Positions 43,763 to 52,006 of a stretch of DNA of 64,000 bases are shown piece by piece (the first letter of the stretch is position 1; the number at the start of each line of letters is the position of its first letter). The DNA lies in assembly GCF_013409255.1 (NCBI RefSeq), contig NZ_JACCAS010000001.1, forward strand, positions 1,054,001 through 1,118,000, read 5' to 3'. Position numbers and translations under genes: made by a program. The DNA is from Paraburkholderia bryophila. GTDB lineage: Bacteria > Pseudomonadota > Gammaproteobacteria > Burkholderiales > Burkholderiaceae. Under the pieces are notes generated by a model. The model searched no databases. It was given only the letters and a program-made list of their open reading frames with translations, and was not told where the DNA came from.

Positions 43763-44775
43763 CCCCTCAGACTGGCCATGCGGTACAGCAGCCACGCGCC
43801 GACGATCTGAAGCGCGAACGCGAGGTAGATCATCTGGCGTCCCGTGGGATCGAACCACATCGATCCGAAGTATTTGGGATTCGACAGAATCATGAAGCCG
43901 CCGATGCCGACCGGCAGCGCCGCCAGCACCCACGAGGACAGCCGCGTTTCCGCCGACATCGCCACCAGTTCGCGCTCGGCCTGTTCGAGATCGCGCATGA
44001 ACGACGACATGCGGTCGAGCATCACGTCGGCTCGTCCACCGTATTTGACCGACAGACGCAGAACGGCGCCGACCAGTTCGAGCTCGCGCACGCCGTAGAT
44101 CAGCGACACCTGGTACAGCGCGCGATCGATTTCGACGCCGCTGCGCAGCATCCGCGACACGTAGTCGAGACATTCACGAAGGGGCGCTTCGCTGGTCTGC
44201 AACGCTGCCTGAAACGCTGCGGGCACGCTGTTGCCGAGCGTGATCAAACGCACGATGCCGTCGAGAAACGTCGGCAGTTGTCGCACGATCTGCTGACGGC
44301 GTTTGTTCGCGCGCATCGTCAGCAAAAAATAGATAAACATCGTGCATGTCGACAGGGTCGCCACCGCGGCGAACGCTCCGCCGACCGCCGCGACCCATGC
44401 ACTCAGCAGCCCCACGATCGCCGCCACGCCGATGGACGGCCCTTTCACGTTGACAATGCCGGCACGCGCCATGGCGTGTCTGAGCATGAAACTCAAGCGC
44501 GCCTTCAGGTAACGCCCGTGTGCAAGCCAGCCCGCATTGGCAGGCGGCGCCTGCGGCACGATGGGTGCAGGCGCCGCGCCGCGTGGCGACGCAACACGCG
44601 CACCGCCTGCACCGGCGCCCACGGCGGCGCCCGGCATCGCCGCCGCCATCCGGCTATCGATAAAGCGTTCGGCACTCACCTGGCCTTTGCGTTGCGCGCC
44701 GCGTTGCCAGACCAGCAACGCCAGCGCTGCGCACAGCAGCGCGAGCGCCGCAAAGACCAGTGACGCGCTAGACAT
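43759..44775 (-). CDS. tadB: TadB, inner-membrane platform protein
   Basis: The 338-residue GspF-family protein has an N-terminal membrane helix (about residues 5-24), a Gly/Ala/Pro-rich linker, a central hydrophobic pair (about residues 116-152) and the T2SSF segment QIVRQLPTFLDGIVRLITLGNSVPAAFQAAL. C-terminal membrane helices follow. It starts 8 bp inside the tadA end; GGAGGC precedes the ATG at 44775. The first half of the linker is unusually low in complexity. Confidence 0.9.
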   Translation of the reverse strand: MSSASLVFAALALLCAALALLVWQRGAQRKGQVSAERFIDSRMAAAMPGAAVGAGAGGARVASPRGAAPAPIVPQAPPANAGWLAHGRYLKARLSFMLRHAMARAGIVNVKGPSIGVAAIVGLLSAWVAAVGGAFAAVATLSTCTMFIYFLLTMRANKRRQQIVRQLPTFLDGIVRLITLGNSVPAAFQAALQTSEAPLRECLDYVSRMLRSGVEIDRALYQVSLIYGVRELELVGAVLRLSVKYGGRADVMLDRMSSFMRDLEQAERELVAMSAETRLSSWVLAALPVGIGGFMILSNPKYFGSMWFDPTGRQMIYLAFALQIVGAWLLYRMASLRG

Positions 44776-46138
44776 TGAAGCCTCCACCGAAGCCGCCGTT
44801 ACCGCCGCCAAAACCGGCGTTGCCGAACGCATTGCCGCGCGGCTCGCCACCGCCCAACGCCTGACGGAACCGCACCAGCTTCGGCGAATGCGGATGAATG
44901 CCGAGCGACACCCAGTTGTCCAGCTCGTCGCCCTCGGCGGTCATGACCGGCTCGTAGCGATACAGCTCCTGGGTCGCGATGATGTTGTCCGACAGCCCGG
45001 TGACTTCGGTAATCGACAAAATCCGCCGGCGGCCATTCGAGAGCCGGCCGATCTGCACGATGAAGTCGACCGCGTTGGCGATCTGGCGGCGCAAGCTCGA
45101 CTCGGTGCCCTGGAAGCCCGCGAAGCCGGCCAGCATTTCGAGCCGGTACAGACATTCGCGCGGCGAACTGGCGTGGACGGTGCCCATCGAACCGTCATGG
45201 CCGGTGTTCATCGCCTGCAGCATTTCGAGCACCTCGCCGCCGCGCACTTCGCCGACGATGATGCGATCCGGCCGCATCCGCAGCGTATTGCGCAGCAGGT
45301 CGCGGATCGTCACCACACCCGCGCCGTCGAAACCGCCCGGCCGGCTTTCGAGCCGCACCACGTGCGGATGGTTCAGCGACAGCTCGGCCGTGTCCTCGAT
45401 CGTGACGACCCGCTCCGGCTCGGGAATATGAAACGCCAGCGCGTTCAGCAGCGAGGTCTTGCCCGAGCTCGTACCGCCCGACACCAGCACGTTGCAGCGC
45501 GCCGCCACCGCCGCTTCTAGCAGCGCGCCGATTTCCTCGTTGTAGGTGCCGTTGCCGAGCAGGTCGTCCGGCCGCATCGGATCTTTCCGGAATTTCCGGA
45601 TCGACACGATCGGGCCGTCGATCGACAGCGGTTCGATCACCACGTTCACCCGGCCGCCGTTCGGCAGACGCGCGTCGACCATCGGGTTCGACTCGTCCAG
45701 ACGCCGCCCGATCGGCGCGAGAATGCGGCGGATGATCCGCAGCAGATGCGCGTTGTCGGCAAAGCGCACCTGGATGCGCGTCAGAATGCCGTGCCGCGAC
45801 ACGTACACGTCGTTGTAGCCGTTGATCAGAATATCTTCGACGGCCGGATCGGCGAGCAGGTCTTCGATCGGCCCGAAACCCGCCAGCTCTTTCGTCAGCG
45901 CCTCGGCGATCAGGCGCACCTCGCTCTCGTTGATCGGAATGCGGCGCAGCCTGACGAAGCTGTCCATCTCCAGATCCACGAACTGGTTGATCGCGTTACG
46001 CGACCAGCGGCCGAACTCGGAGCCGAGTTCCTCGATACGCGTCAACAGATGTTCGTGCGCAGCGTTCTTGATATCCTGGAACTGCTGGCTGTGCGCGAAC
46101 GAAGGCGCGTCGTCGGCAAATTCGATCTCTTTTGCCAT
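44768..46138 (-). CDS. tadA: TadA/CpaF secretion ATPase
   Basis: The 456-residue GspE/VirB11-family ATPase powers Flp pilus assembly. It has Walker A GGTSSGKT (221-228, with Ser where Gly is usual), the Asp box TIEDTAEL (246-253), Walker B RIIVGEVRGGE (292-302) and a His box TGHDGSMGTVHASS around 311-324. It ends in a Gly/Asn/Phe-rich tail (GNAGFGGGNGGFGGGF) beyond the normal core. It lies 3 bp after tadZ and overlaps tadB by 8 bp. Confidence 0.96.
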   Translation of the reverse strand: MAKEIEFADDAPSFAHSQQFQDIKNAAHEHLLTRIEELGSEFGRWSRNAINQFVDLEMDSFVRLRRIPINESEVRLIAEALTKELAGFGPIEDLLADPAVEDILINGYNDVYVSRHGILTRIQVRFADNAHLLRIIRRILAPIGRRLDESNPMVDARLPNGGRVNVVIEPLSIDGPIVSIRKFRKDPMRPDDLLGNGTYNEEIGALLEAAVAARCNVLVSGGTSSGKTSLLNALAFHIPEPERVVTIEDTAELSLNHPHVVRLESRPGGFDGAGVVTIRDLLRNTLRMRPDRIIVGEVRGGEVLEMLQAMNTGHDGSMGTVHASSPRECLYRLEMLAGFAGFQGTESSLRRQIANAVDFIVQIGRLSNGRRRILSITEVTGLSDNIIATQELYRYEPVMTAEGDELDNWVSLGIHPHSPKLVRFRQALGGGEPRGNAFGNAGFGGGNGGFGGGFNV

Positions 46139-46141
46139 CGT

Positions 46142-47383
46142 CTATGACCGCTTGTGAGTGGTTGGGATGAAACGCTTGAGCGCGCCAAGCGCCGATTTAC
46201 CGTGCACCTGCGCGGCCGCGCGCTGCGCGCCGCCGAGACGCTCGATCAACGGTTCAAGCGCGCGCGCATACGGATCGCGCGCGGCGACGTCGACCAGCAA
46301 ATGCCCCTGGTTGACCGCCTGACCGAGCGCGACGCGCCGCTCCGGCAAGGTGGCGAGCAACGCAATGTCCAGACGCTGCGCGATCTGCGCGGCGGCGAGG
46401 CCGAGATCGGCGTCGAACTTGTTGACGATCAGGCGCACGTTCGCGGTATCCACGCCCTCTTCGCGCAGCGCGTCGAGCACGCCGACGGCCGACACGATCG
46501 ACGCGACGCCCTGGTCGCACAGCAGCCAGGTTTCATCGGCGGCCTGCACCACGTGCGCGATGAATTCGCTATTGGCAAAGCCGCCGAGGTCGATGATCTG
46601 CTGGTCGAAGAACGCCCGCAGCCGGTTCAGCAAACCGATCGACGACGAGTACGACACCTCGCGCATGTCGGCCAGGTTTGGCGGCAACGTGGTCAGCGCG
46701 AGACCGCTCGTGTGATGCGACAGCGCGGTCGACACGAAGGTCTGATCGAAGCGGCGCAGATTGCGCACGGCTTCGACGAAATTGAATTCGCTGCGCGTGT
46801 TCAGCAGCAGCGAGCCGTCGCCGGCCGGCAGACCGAGATCCAGCAAGGCCGCCTGGCGTCCCTGCGCGACGTCGCGCCGTTGCAGCATCACGGCGAGATT
46901 CGCGGCCAGCGTGCTGACGCCCATGCCGATGCGCGCGCCGAGCAGCGCGGTCACATGACCATGACGGCTGACCGGCTCGACCTGGTTGTCGAGCACCTGG
47001 CGCGTGATACGCAGCGCGTCTTCGGCCGGCGCGGACATATCGATGAAATCGCGCACGCCGGCGCGCAGCGCGGCCAGTGCGCTTTCGGGTTCAGCCAGCG
47101 TGCCGAGCGCGACGATCTGCATGCCCGGATAGGCGTTGCGCACCGCGCTCGCGGCCGCACTCGCCGCGGCCGCGCGGCCGCCCGAAAAGTCGACGAACAC
47201 CAGCGACGCATTGAGCGTCGCGATGCGCTGCATCAGCATGGTCGGATCGAGCGTGGCGGACTCGACCACGCCGGCGCCTACCAGCGTATCGGTAAGCCAG
47301 TGCACGTGTCCGTCGGTAAGCGACGCGAACACGAAATAGTCGGTGACCGCCCGTTCAGTCAATGAATGCGTTCTCGCGTTCAT
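46142..47383 (-). CDS. tadZ: TadZ/CpaE atypical ParA-like localisation protein
   Basis: The 413-residue protein has an N-terminal receiver-like domain (about residues 14-125) and a MinD/ParA-like domain. The P-loop reads GARIGMGVSTLA (149-160): the deviant-Walker and P-loop lysines of KGGxGKT are both replaced, so ATP hydrolysis is doubtful; TadZ proteins are often described as atypical. It sets the polar or focal site for pilus assembly. Start at 47383 after GAGGAT; ATGs at 47392 and 47398 are alternatives. Confidence 0.92.
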   Translation of the reverse strand: MNARTHSLTERAVTDYFVFASLTDGHVHWLTDTLVGAGVVESATLDPTMLMQRIATLNASLVFVDFSGGRAAAASAAASAVRNAYPGMQIVALGTLAEPESALAALRAGVRDFIDMSAPAEDALRITRQVLDNQVEPVSRHGHVTALLGARIGMGVSTLAANLAVMLQRRDVAQGRQAALLDLGLPAGDGSLLLNTRSEFNFVEAVRNLRRFDQTFVSTALSHHTSGLALTTLPPNLADMREVSYSSSIGLLNRLRAFFDQQIIDLGGFANSEFIAHVVQAADETWLLCDQGVASIVSAVGVLDALREEGVDTANVRLIVNKFDADLGLAAAQIAQRLDIALLATLPERRVALGQAVNQGHLLVDVAARDPYARALEPLIERLGGAQRAAAQVHGKSALGALKRFIPTTHKRS

Positions 47384-47519
47384 GGGGAACATCCTCATGC
47401 GGCATGGGCTGCAAGGCCGCCGCTTCGTCCTGCTCGCCGGCGAGCATGCGCTGATCGCACGCCCTGCGGCTTGCTGCTTCAATCCACCGGCGCGGCGCCC
47501 GCGCGCGCGCCGCGTTCAT
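47355..47519 (-). CDS. Possible small ORF between rcpA and tadZ
   Basis: This 54-codon frame (MNAARARAPRRWIEAASRRA) starts with ATG overlapping the rcpA stop as ATGA and ends 29 bp inside tadZ. The arrangement fits translational coupling, but composition is Ala/Arg-rich and no family is recognised. It fills an otherwise 132-bp gap where some tad loci carry rcpB/cpaD, to which it has no visible similarity. Confidence 0.3.
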   Translation of the reverse strand: MNAARARAPRRWIEAASRRACDQRMLAGEQDEAAALQPMPHEDVPHERENAFID

Positions 47520-48925
47520 TTCGAAAAGCCCGGCGCGGCGTCGCGTGCCGCCACGCCGCCAATCAACGAACGCCACACCGGCGCGTCGCGCTGTTCGGAC
47601 TGCTCGCCCGGCGTCGACGGCAAGGTCGCGCCCTTGGCCAGCGGCGACACCAGATGCGGCGTCACGATGATCACCAGCTCCTTCTCGTTCTGCTGGTAGT
47701 TCAACTGCTTGAAGAACGTGCCGATCACCGGCAGATCACCGAGCAAAGGCACCTTCGACACGTTCGACGCCGTCTCGCGATCGATCAGCCCGCCGATCAC
47801 GAAGCTCTCGCCGTCACCGAGTTCAACGGTGGTGTCTGCGCGCCGCGTCGTAAACGCGGGCACCGACACGCCGCTGATCGTCACCGCGTTCGTGAAGTCG
47901 AGCTGGCTCGCTTCCGGCGCGACCTTCAGCGCGATGCGCTGCGGACTCAGCACCGTCGGGGTCAACGTCAGCCCGACGCCGTAGGGCTTGTAGACGATCG
48001 AGGTCGAACCCAGCGCCTGCGGCACCGGCACTGGGATCTCACCGCCGGCGAGGAAGCTCGCACTCTGGCCGGACAGCGCCACCAGCGTCGGCTCGGCCAG
48101 AATGCGCGCGAGATTGTTGTTTTCCAGCAAGCTCAGATTCGCGAACAGCCCATGCGTGGCGGAGTTGAACAGCAGATTGAACGCCGACGTGATGGGCGTC
48201 GTACTGGTCACCTGCGGCTGCTGCCCCGCCGTGGCCGACACCGAGGTCAGCGCCGACGGCGCGTACGAACCGAACGAAAAACCGTTGTTCTGCTTGAAAA
48301 AGTTGAAGCCCATTTCCTTCAGCACCGTACGGCTGAACTCGACCACCCGCACATCGACCTGAACTACCGCGCGGCTCGCCACCATCGACGTGTCGAACAC
48401 CGAGCCGTCCTTGCCGAGCGAGCCCTCCGCCGCGACCACGGCGCGCTGGTGCGCTTCCATCGTCGCCGCCGAACCGGACACCACCGCCGTGCCGCCGAGC
48501 ACCTTCAGGCTCGGCGTGTCGGGGCCCAGCAGCGATGCCGCCGCCGGAGTGATCACGTTGACCGTATAGGTCAGCGGCGCGTCGCGATCGCGCTCCCACA
48601 CCATCAGACTCGTGGTGCCCGCCGCCTTGCCGATCAGCAGCACGCCACCGCGCTTCTCGCCCTTGATGATCAGCACGTCGGCCACCGCCGGATCGCCGAT
48701 CGCCACCCGCTGCAACGCGTGGCCACCCGCGAGCGAACGCTGCGCGCCGACCGTCAGCTCAATGGTCGGCGCGACTGCGCCCGGTAGCGGCGCCGCCTGC
48801 ACGGCCTGCGTGGCCTGCCCTCGCTGTACCACCACCGGTCCGGCCGCGTCGGTCGCCACCGATACCGCCAGCAGCGTTAGCCCAAGCCAGGCGGTCATGC
48901 CAGATACAACAATCCGTTTTGTCAT
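47516..48925 (-). CDS. rcpA: RcpA/CpaC outer-membrane secretin
   Basis: The 469-residue protein has a signal peptide (about residues 1-27) and the N-terminal pilus-secretin domain (RVAIGDPAVADVLIIKGEKRGGVLLIGKAAGTTSL). A BON-like stretch (AATMEAHQRAVVAAE) precedes the secretin core with VQVDVRVVEFSRTVLKEMGFNF. Conserved VPLLGDLPVIGTFF and the terminal ELVIIVTPHLV are intact. It forms the multimeric outer-membrane channel for the Flp pilus. It starts 40 bp after the rcpC stop; the Shine-Dalgarno sequence is weak. Confidence 0.95.
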   Translation of the reverse strand: MTKRIVVSGMTAWLGLTLLAVSVATDAAGPVVVQRGQATQAVQAAPLPGAVAPTIELTVGAQRSLAGGHALQRVAIGDPAVADVLIIKGEKRGGVLLIGKAAGTTSLMVWERDRDAPLTYTVNVITPAAASLLGPDTPSLKVLGGTAVVSGSAATMEAHQRAVVAAEGSLGKDGSVFDTSMVASRAVVQVDVRVVEFSRTVLKEMGFNFFKQNNGFSFGSYAPSALTSVSATAGQQPQVTSTTPITSAFNLLFNSATHGLFANLSLLENNNLARILAEPTLVALSGQSASFLAGGEIPVPVPQALGSTSIVYKPYGVGLTLTPTVLSPQRIALKVAPEASQLDFTNAVTISGVSVPAFTTRRADTTVELGDGESFVIGGLIDRETASNVSKVPLLGDLPVIGTFFKQLNYQQNEKELVIIVTPHLVSPLAKGATLPSTPGEQSEQRDAPVWRSLIGGVAARDAAPGFSK

Positions 48926-48965
48926 GTAGTCATGGACGAGTCAGGCCGCCCGCTCCCTAAACCGC

Positions 48966-49919
48966 TTACCAGGCGACCGTTTCGGCGCGCCCACCCCGTA
49001 TCACTTCGATACCGCTCTTTGTCGTGTTCGTACTGGCCGTGACGCGTGTCGCCGGCACCGGCATATGCGACGGCAGCGACGGCAATGGCGGCCGCGCGCC
49101 CGCCCCCGCCGGGCCGCTGCTGCCGGACAACGTATCGAGCGCCACGCCGGCCGCGGCGCGGGTCGAGTCCTGCAGAGGGTCGGTCGCGCCCGCGCGGGCC
49201 GCCGTCTTCAGGACACCCGGATAAGCCGGCAACAGGCTTTCATCGAGAACTTCGGCATCCTTGGGATTACGCAACGCGAAGATCAGACGGCCCGCGCTTT
49301 CGGCGAGCGTCAGGCGATCGACGTCGGCGACCGGCACCGCCAGCACCGCGGTGCGCACCATGCCGTTCGGGTCGCCCGAGGTGTCGCCCACCGCGCTCGC
49401 GTTGCCGAACGCCAGCACGCGCACCTTCGACATCAGCAAACGCGCCTGGGTACGATCGACCTCGCCGCCGGCCATGCCGCCGTCACGCTTAAGCGTGAAG
49501 AACACATCGACGAAATTGCCGGGCCGCAGCCGGTTGCCGACCGCGTTGCCTTCGTCGACGCGCACGGCCAACGCCCGTTCGCCGGGCTCGATGCGCTCGG
49601 CCAGTCCGGACGACAACTGCGCCTCCATCACCGGCGAGTCCGCAACGATGTCCGCATTCGGCACCCGCCCGGCCAGTTGCGCCGGATCGGTGAATGCGCC
49701 GTTCGGATTGATTGGCAGCGTCTGGACGCGCAGCTGGTCGACCGTGATCGCCTTGCCCGCCGGCAGCGTGTGGCTGGCCACCACCACCGGGAAACTCGCC
49801 TGCGTCGGCGCGACGACCGCCACCGGCGGCGGCCGGCGGGACAATGTCCACGCGAACAGACCCAGCAGCAGCGCGACCGCGATCAGGACGCCGGCGAGAA
49901 CTTTGGTCAGATTCGGCAT
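48966..49919 (-). CDS. cpaB: RcpC/CpaB Flp pilus assembly protein
   Basis: The 317-residue protein has an N-terminal membrane anchor (about residues 7-25). A SAF (antifreeze-like/flagellar P-ring chaperone) domain follows (FPVVVASHTLPAGKAITVDQLRVQ), and then RALAVRVDEGNAVGNRLRPGNFVDV, the RcpC/CpaB domain. It is a periplasmic or outer-membrane-associated partner of the secretin. An in-frame ATG at 49934 is an alternative start; neither has a good Shine-Dalgarno sequence. Confidence 0.93.
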   Translation of the reverse strand: MPNLTKVLAGVLIAVALLLGLFAWTLSRRPPPVAVVAPTQASFPVVVASHTLPAGKAITVDQLRVQTLPINPNGAFTDPAQLAGRVPNADIVADSPVMEAQLSSGLAERIEPGERALAVRVDEGNAVGNRLRPGNFVDVFFTLKRDGGMAGGEVDRTQARLLMSKVRVLAFGNASAVGDTSGDPNGMVRTAVLAVPVADVDRLTLAESAGRLIFALRNPKDAEVLDESLLPAYPGVLKTAARAGATDPLQDSTRAAAGVALDTLSGSSGPAGAGARPPLPSLPSHMPVPATRVTASTNTTKSGIEVIRGGRAETVAW

Positions 49920-50034
49920 GAGGAGTCGCTGCATCGATAGGACAAGGCGCGGCCGTGCGAGCGTCGCTGGGCGCGTACCGACCCGCGCGCCTGCAAACCA
50001 TCGCGGATGGAAACGCGAAGAACCGGAGCGTGCA

Positions 50035-50535
50035 TCATTGAATGTTCTCCGGATTGAGTTGAACTGTAGCGGTACTGTTGAGTGTTTTCGGCAACGTCAC
50101 CCCCAGGATCGCCAACGTCGGCACCAGAGGATTGCTCTTGTAGTCGAAGCTGAGCGCGACGCTGATGCATTGCATCGCATTGGCGGGACCGCACGACGCC
50201 GACGTCGGCGTGCACGTCAACGCGGTTTTCACGAGCGACGCGGCCATCAGGTTCGCGGCGCTGCAGGCCGCCTGGCCGCGGTTGTAAAGCGCGTTCTGCA
50301 ACGAGGTGCTGCTCTGCCAGTTCAGCGCGGCGCGCGCGCCTTCTTCCGCGGCCAGCGTCAGGTTCTGCTGGGCCACCATGATCAGCGCGAACGTGACGAT
50401 CCCGTACATGATCACGAAGAACAGCGGGAAGATCACCGCGAACTCGACGGCCACCGAGCCGCTCTGCCCGCGCCGCCGGCGGCCATGCTCACGCAGCAAC
50501 GGCTCGCGCCGGAAGGGCTCCCGTGACGGCTTCAT
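50035..50535 (-). CDS. tadE: TadE-like minor pseudopilin
   Basis: The 166-residue protein has a basic N-terminus (22 residues), then RGQSGSVAVEFAVIFPLFFVIMYG, the TadE signature with the Glu expected for pseudopilin processing, within the only membrane helix. The rest is periplasmic with four Cys. It is probably processed by TadV. The ATG at 50535 overlaps the tadV stop (ATGA), so the two are co-translated. Confidence 0.9.
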   Translation of the reverse strand: MKPSREPFRREPLLREHGRRRRGQSGSVAVEFAVIFPLFFVIMYGIVTFALIMVAQQNLTLAAEEGARAALNWQSSTSLQNALYNRGQAACSAANLMAASLVKTALTCTPTSASCGPANAMQCISVALSFDYKSNPLVPTLAILGVTLPKTLNSTATVQLNPENIQ

Positions 50536-51032
50536 TGCACGCCTCCCGCCAGTGCCTGCAGCAGCAGCCAGCCACTCGCCGCGCCCGTCAGACAGGCTGC
50601 GTAAGGGGTCGATGCCTTGCCGGCCAGTTCGAAAGTCGGGCCGCCGTGACGGCCGAGGCCGGCAAGGCGGGTGCGCGTCACGATCAATAGCCACAGCGCA
50701 TGAAGGCCCGCGGCGAGACTGGCCGCCATCCACAGGCCGACCAGCGCATGCATGCCGCACCACGCCCCCAACACCGCGAACACTTTGACGTCGGCCGCAC
50801 CCATGACGCCGAGCGCGAAGAACGGCAATAACGCGACCAGCCCGATTAACGCGCCGATTGACGCCTGCGTGATGGAAACACCAAATGGCCCGCATTGAGC
50901 GAGCGCACAGACGAGTGCCGCGACCAAACCAGCGGCAATCATTGAATTGGGAATACGCCTGTAGCGACAGTCGCAAAAAGCAACCGAAGAGGCCCAGACG
51001 ATAAATAACAGTACCCCGACGAAAACTTTCAT
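50532..51032 (-). CDS. tadV: TadV/CpaA prepilin peptidase
   Basis: This 166-residue A24-family aspartic peptidase processes prepilin Flp and pseudopilins. About five membrane segments are present. The catalytic Asp residues are in FCDCRYRRIPN (near residue 20) and GAADVKVFAVLG (near residue 79), the latter a variant of the usual GxGDxK. It lies 140 bp after flp, so it probably shares the flp promoter at lower level. Confidence 0.93.
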   Translation of the reverse strand: MKVFVGVLLFIVWASSVAFCDCRYRRIPNSMIAAGLVAALVCALAQCGPFGVSITQASIGALIGLVALLPFFALGVMGAADVKVFAVLGAWCGMHALVGLWMAASLAAGLHALWLLIVTRTRLAGLGRHGGPTFELAGKASTPYAACLTGAASGWLLLQALAGGVQ

Positions 51033-51172
51033 TTCACACTCGACACGCGAAGCAACGCCATGCGCATTACCAAGCAATACGCATTAACGAGGATGGCAGT
51101 GGCACAAAAAAGGCCGCAAAGCGAACGGATCGGTGAACGCCGGTTGCTTCGCGGAACTTTTAAGAATGCTGG

Positions 51173-51349
51173 TTACGCCGCCGCTACGTTGACCTGCGCG
51201 AGAATGTTCGTGAACACGGTTTCAATGCCGGTGCCGATCTGGCCGACCGTCACGGCCACGGCGAGCACGATCAACCCCGCGATCAGCCCATATTCGATGG
51301 CCGTCACGCCCTTGTTATCTCTCAGGAAGCGTTGTGTGAACTTTTTCAT
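51173..51349 (-). CDS. flp: Flp major pilin precursor
   Basis: The 58-residue prepilin has a short basic leader (MKKFTQRFLRDNKG) and the Flp processing site KG/VTAIEYGLIAG, with the Glu at +5 and Tyr at +6 of the mature pilin. The hydrophobic helix and a short C-terminus (FTNILAQVNVAAA) follow. It polymerises into Flp/Tad fibres for adhesion and biofilm. GAGGG precedes the ATG at 51349. It is the first gene of the minus-strand tad operon and the only flp copy in the window. Confidence 0.97.
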   Translation of the reverse strand: MKKFTQRFLRDNKGVTAIEYGLIAGLIVLAVAVTVGQIGTGIETVFTNILAQVNVAAA

Positions 51350-51524
51350 TTTTACCCTCGGACTTCATTTATTTCGTTTGTTTACCAGCTGCCTCGAACG
51401 GCGAATTCTTTAGCGCTACGGACCATTGAGCTCTCATTCATGGTCCTGTTTGTTGCGCTGCGGTAACACTCGCCTTGCAGCCTGCTTCAATAAAACGCGT
51501 CAGTGTCAGCTGTCTGTTCGATAA

Positions 51525-51541
51525 CGCACCTCCGTCGCCAA
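51525..51541 (-). promoter_or_regulatory. Candidate sigma54 promoter facing flp
   Basis: On the minus strand TTGGCGACGGAGGTGCG has the invariant GG and GC separated by 10 nt, and matches YTGGC at -24 and TGC at -12. The middle CACG is not conserved (CGAC). It lies about 175 bp before the flp start codon. Confidence 0.45.
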
Positions 51542-51559
51542 TCTCTACTGCTTTCGGGT

Positions 51560-51588
51560 TTTATAGCCGAACAATCTTATTTAAGCAA
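51560..51588 (-). promoter_or_regulatory. Candidate sigma70 promoter facing flp
   Basis: On the minus strand TTGCTT (51588-51583), a 17-bp spacer and TATAAA (51565-51560) form a fair sigma70 pair, giving a start near 51553. It competes with the sigma54-like site as the flp promoter. Confidence 0.4.
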
Positions 51589-51754
51589 TTGTCCGCTTCC
51601 CTGATCCCTATAGCCTATGCGTTTTAACGCTTCACACAGGTTAACGGCAGTTCGTGCGTTGCAGCACATAGTACTAACCATAAGTTAGATTCGCTGCACT
51701 AATTATTTGTTTGAACAGAACGTTTCAAGCGCGCCAGTCCCTGCTTTGCGCTTG

Positions 51755-51800
51755 CGTTACGCCGTACACCGTAACGGCGCGCGTGGCTCGTTACGTTACG
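51755..51800. promoter_or_regulatory. GTTACG/CGTAAC repeat cluster, candidate activator sites
   Basis: An inverted repeat CGTTAC-N10-GTAACG (51755-51760 and 51771-51776) is followed by a direct pair CGTTACGTTACG (51789-51800). Lying about 140-190 bp upstream of the strong -24 element and about 215-260 bp upstream of the flp-facing one, it is at a typical distance for an enhancer of a sigma54 activator. Confidence 0.45.
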
Positions 51801-51940
51801 CAACGTCGATTAACGCGTAATGCATCGCTTCAAATACCGTCTTTCTGATTTAGCGCCCACTCCATCAAAACATCGCAGAGCCTTATTGCGTATGGCTCCG
51901 CGGCATGTGTTGAAAAAAACCTGTGGATTGCTCAGGCGAA

Positions 51941-51957
51941 ATGGCACGGCTCGTGCA
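51941..51957 (+). promoter_or_regulatory. Sigma54 (-24/-12) promoter of the lipoprotein gene
   Basis: TGGCACG-GCTC-GTGCA at 51942-51957 matches the consensus TGGCACG-N4-TTGCA at all but one base. GG (51943-51944) and GC (51955-51956) are separated by exactly 10 nt. Transcription would start near 51968, leaving a leader of about 39 nt with a Shine-Dalgarno sequence before the ATG at 52007. Confidence 0.82.
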
Positions 51958-52006
51958 GAGATAGGCACGCAGCAGCACCAACAACCACATGCGATCCGAG
52001 GGCGAC

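Larger units (their letters stand above)
51350..52006. other. Divergent regulatory region between flp and the lipoprotein gene
   Basis: This 657-bp gap is more AT-rich than its surroundings and has no credible gene. It holds one strong and one weaker sigma54-like site facing outward, a sigma70-like pair facing flp, and a cluster of GTTACG/CGTAAC repeats; each is listed separately. An IHF site was not confidently found. Confidence 0.7.

Noticed and set aside
46154..48787. Plus-strand frames of 403 and 473 codons opposite tadZ and rcpA
   Set aside because: Antisense shadows in the tad operon; His/Arg-rich with no domain.
51595..51608. Another GG-N10-GC pattern facing flp on the minus strand
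   Set aside because: Only the two dinucleotides match; the rest (GATCAGGGAA) has no sigma54 consensus.
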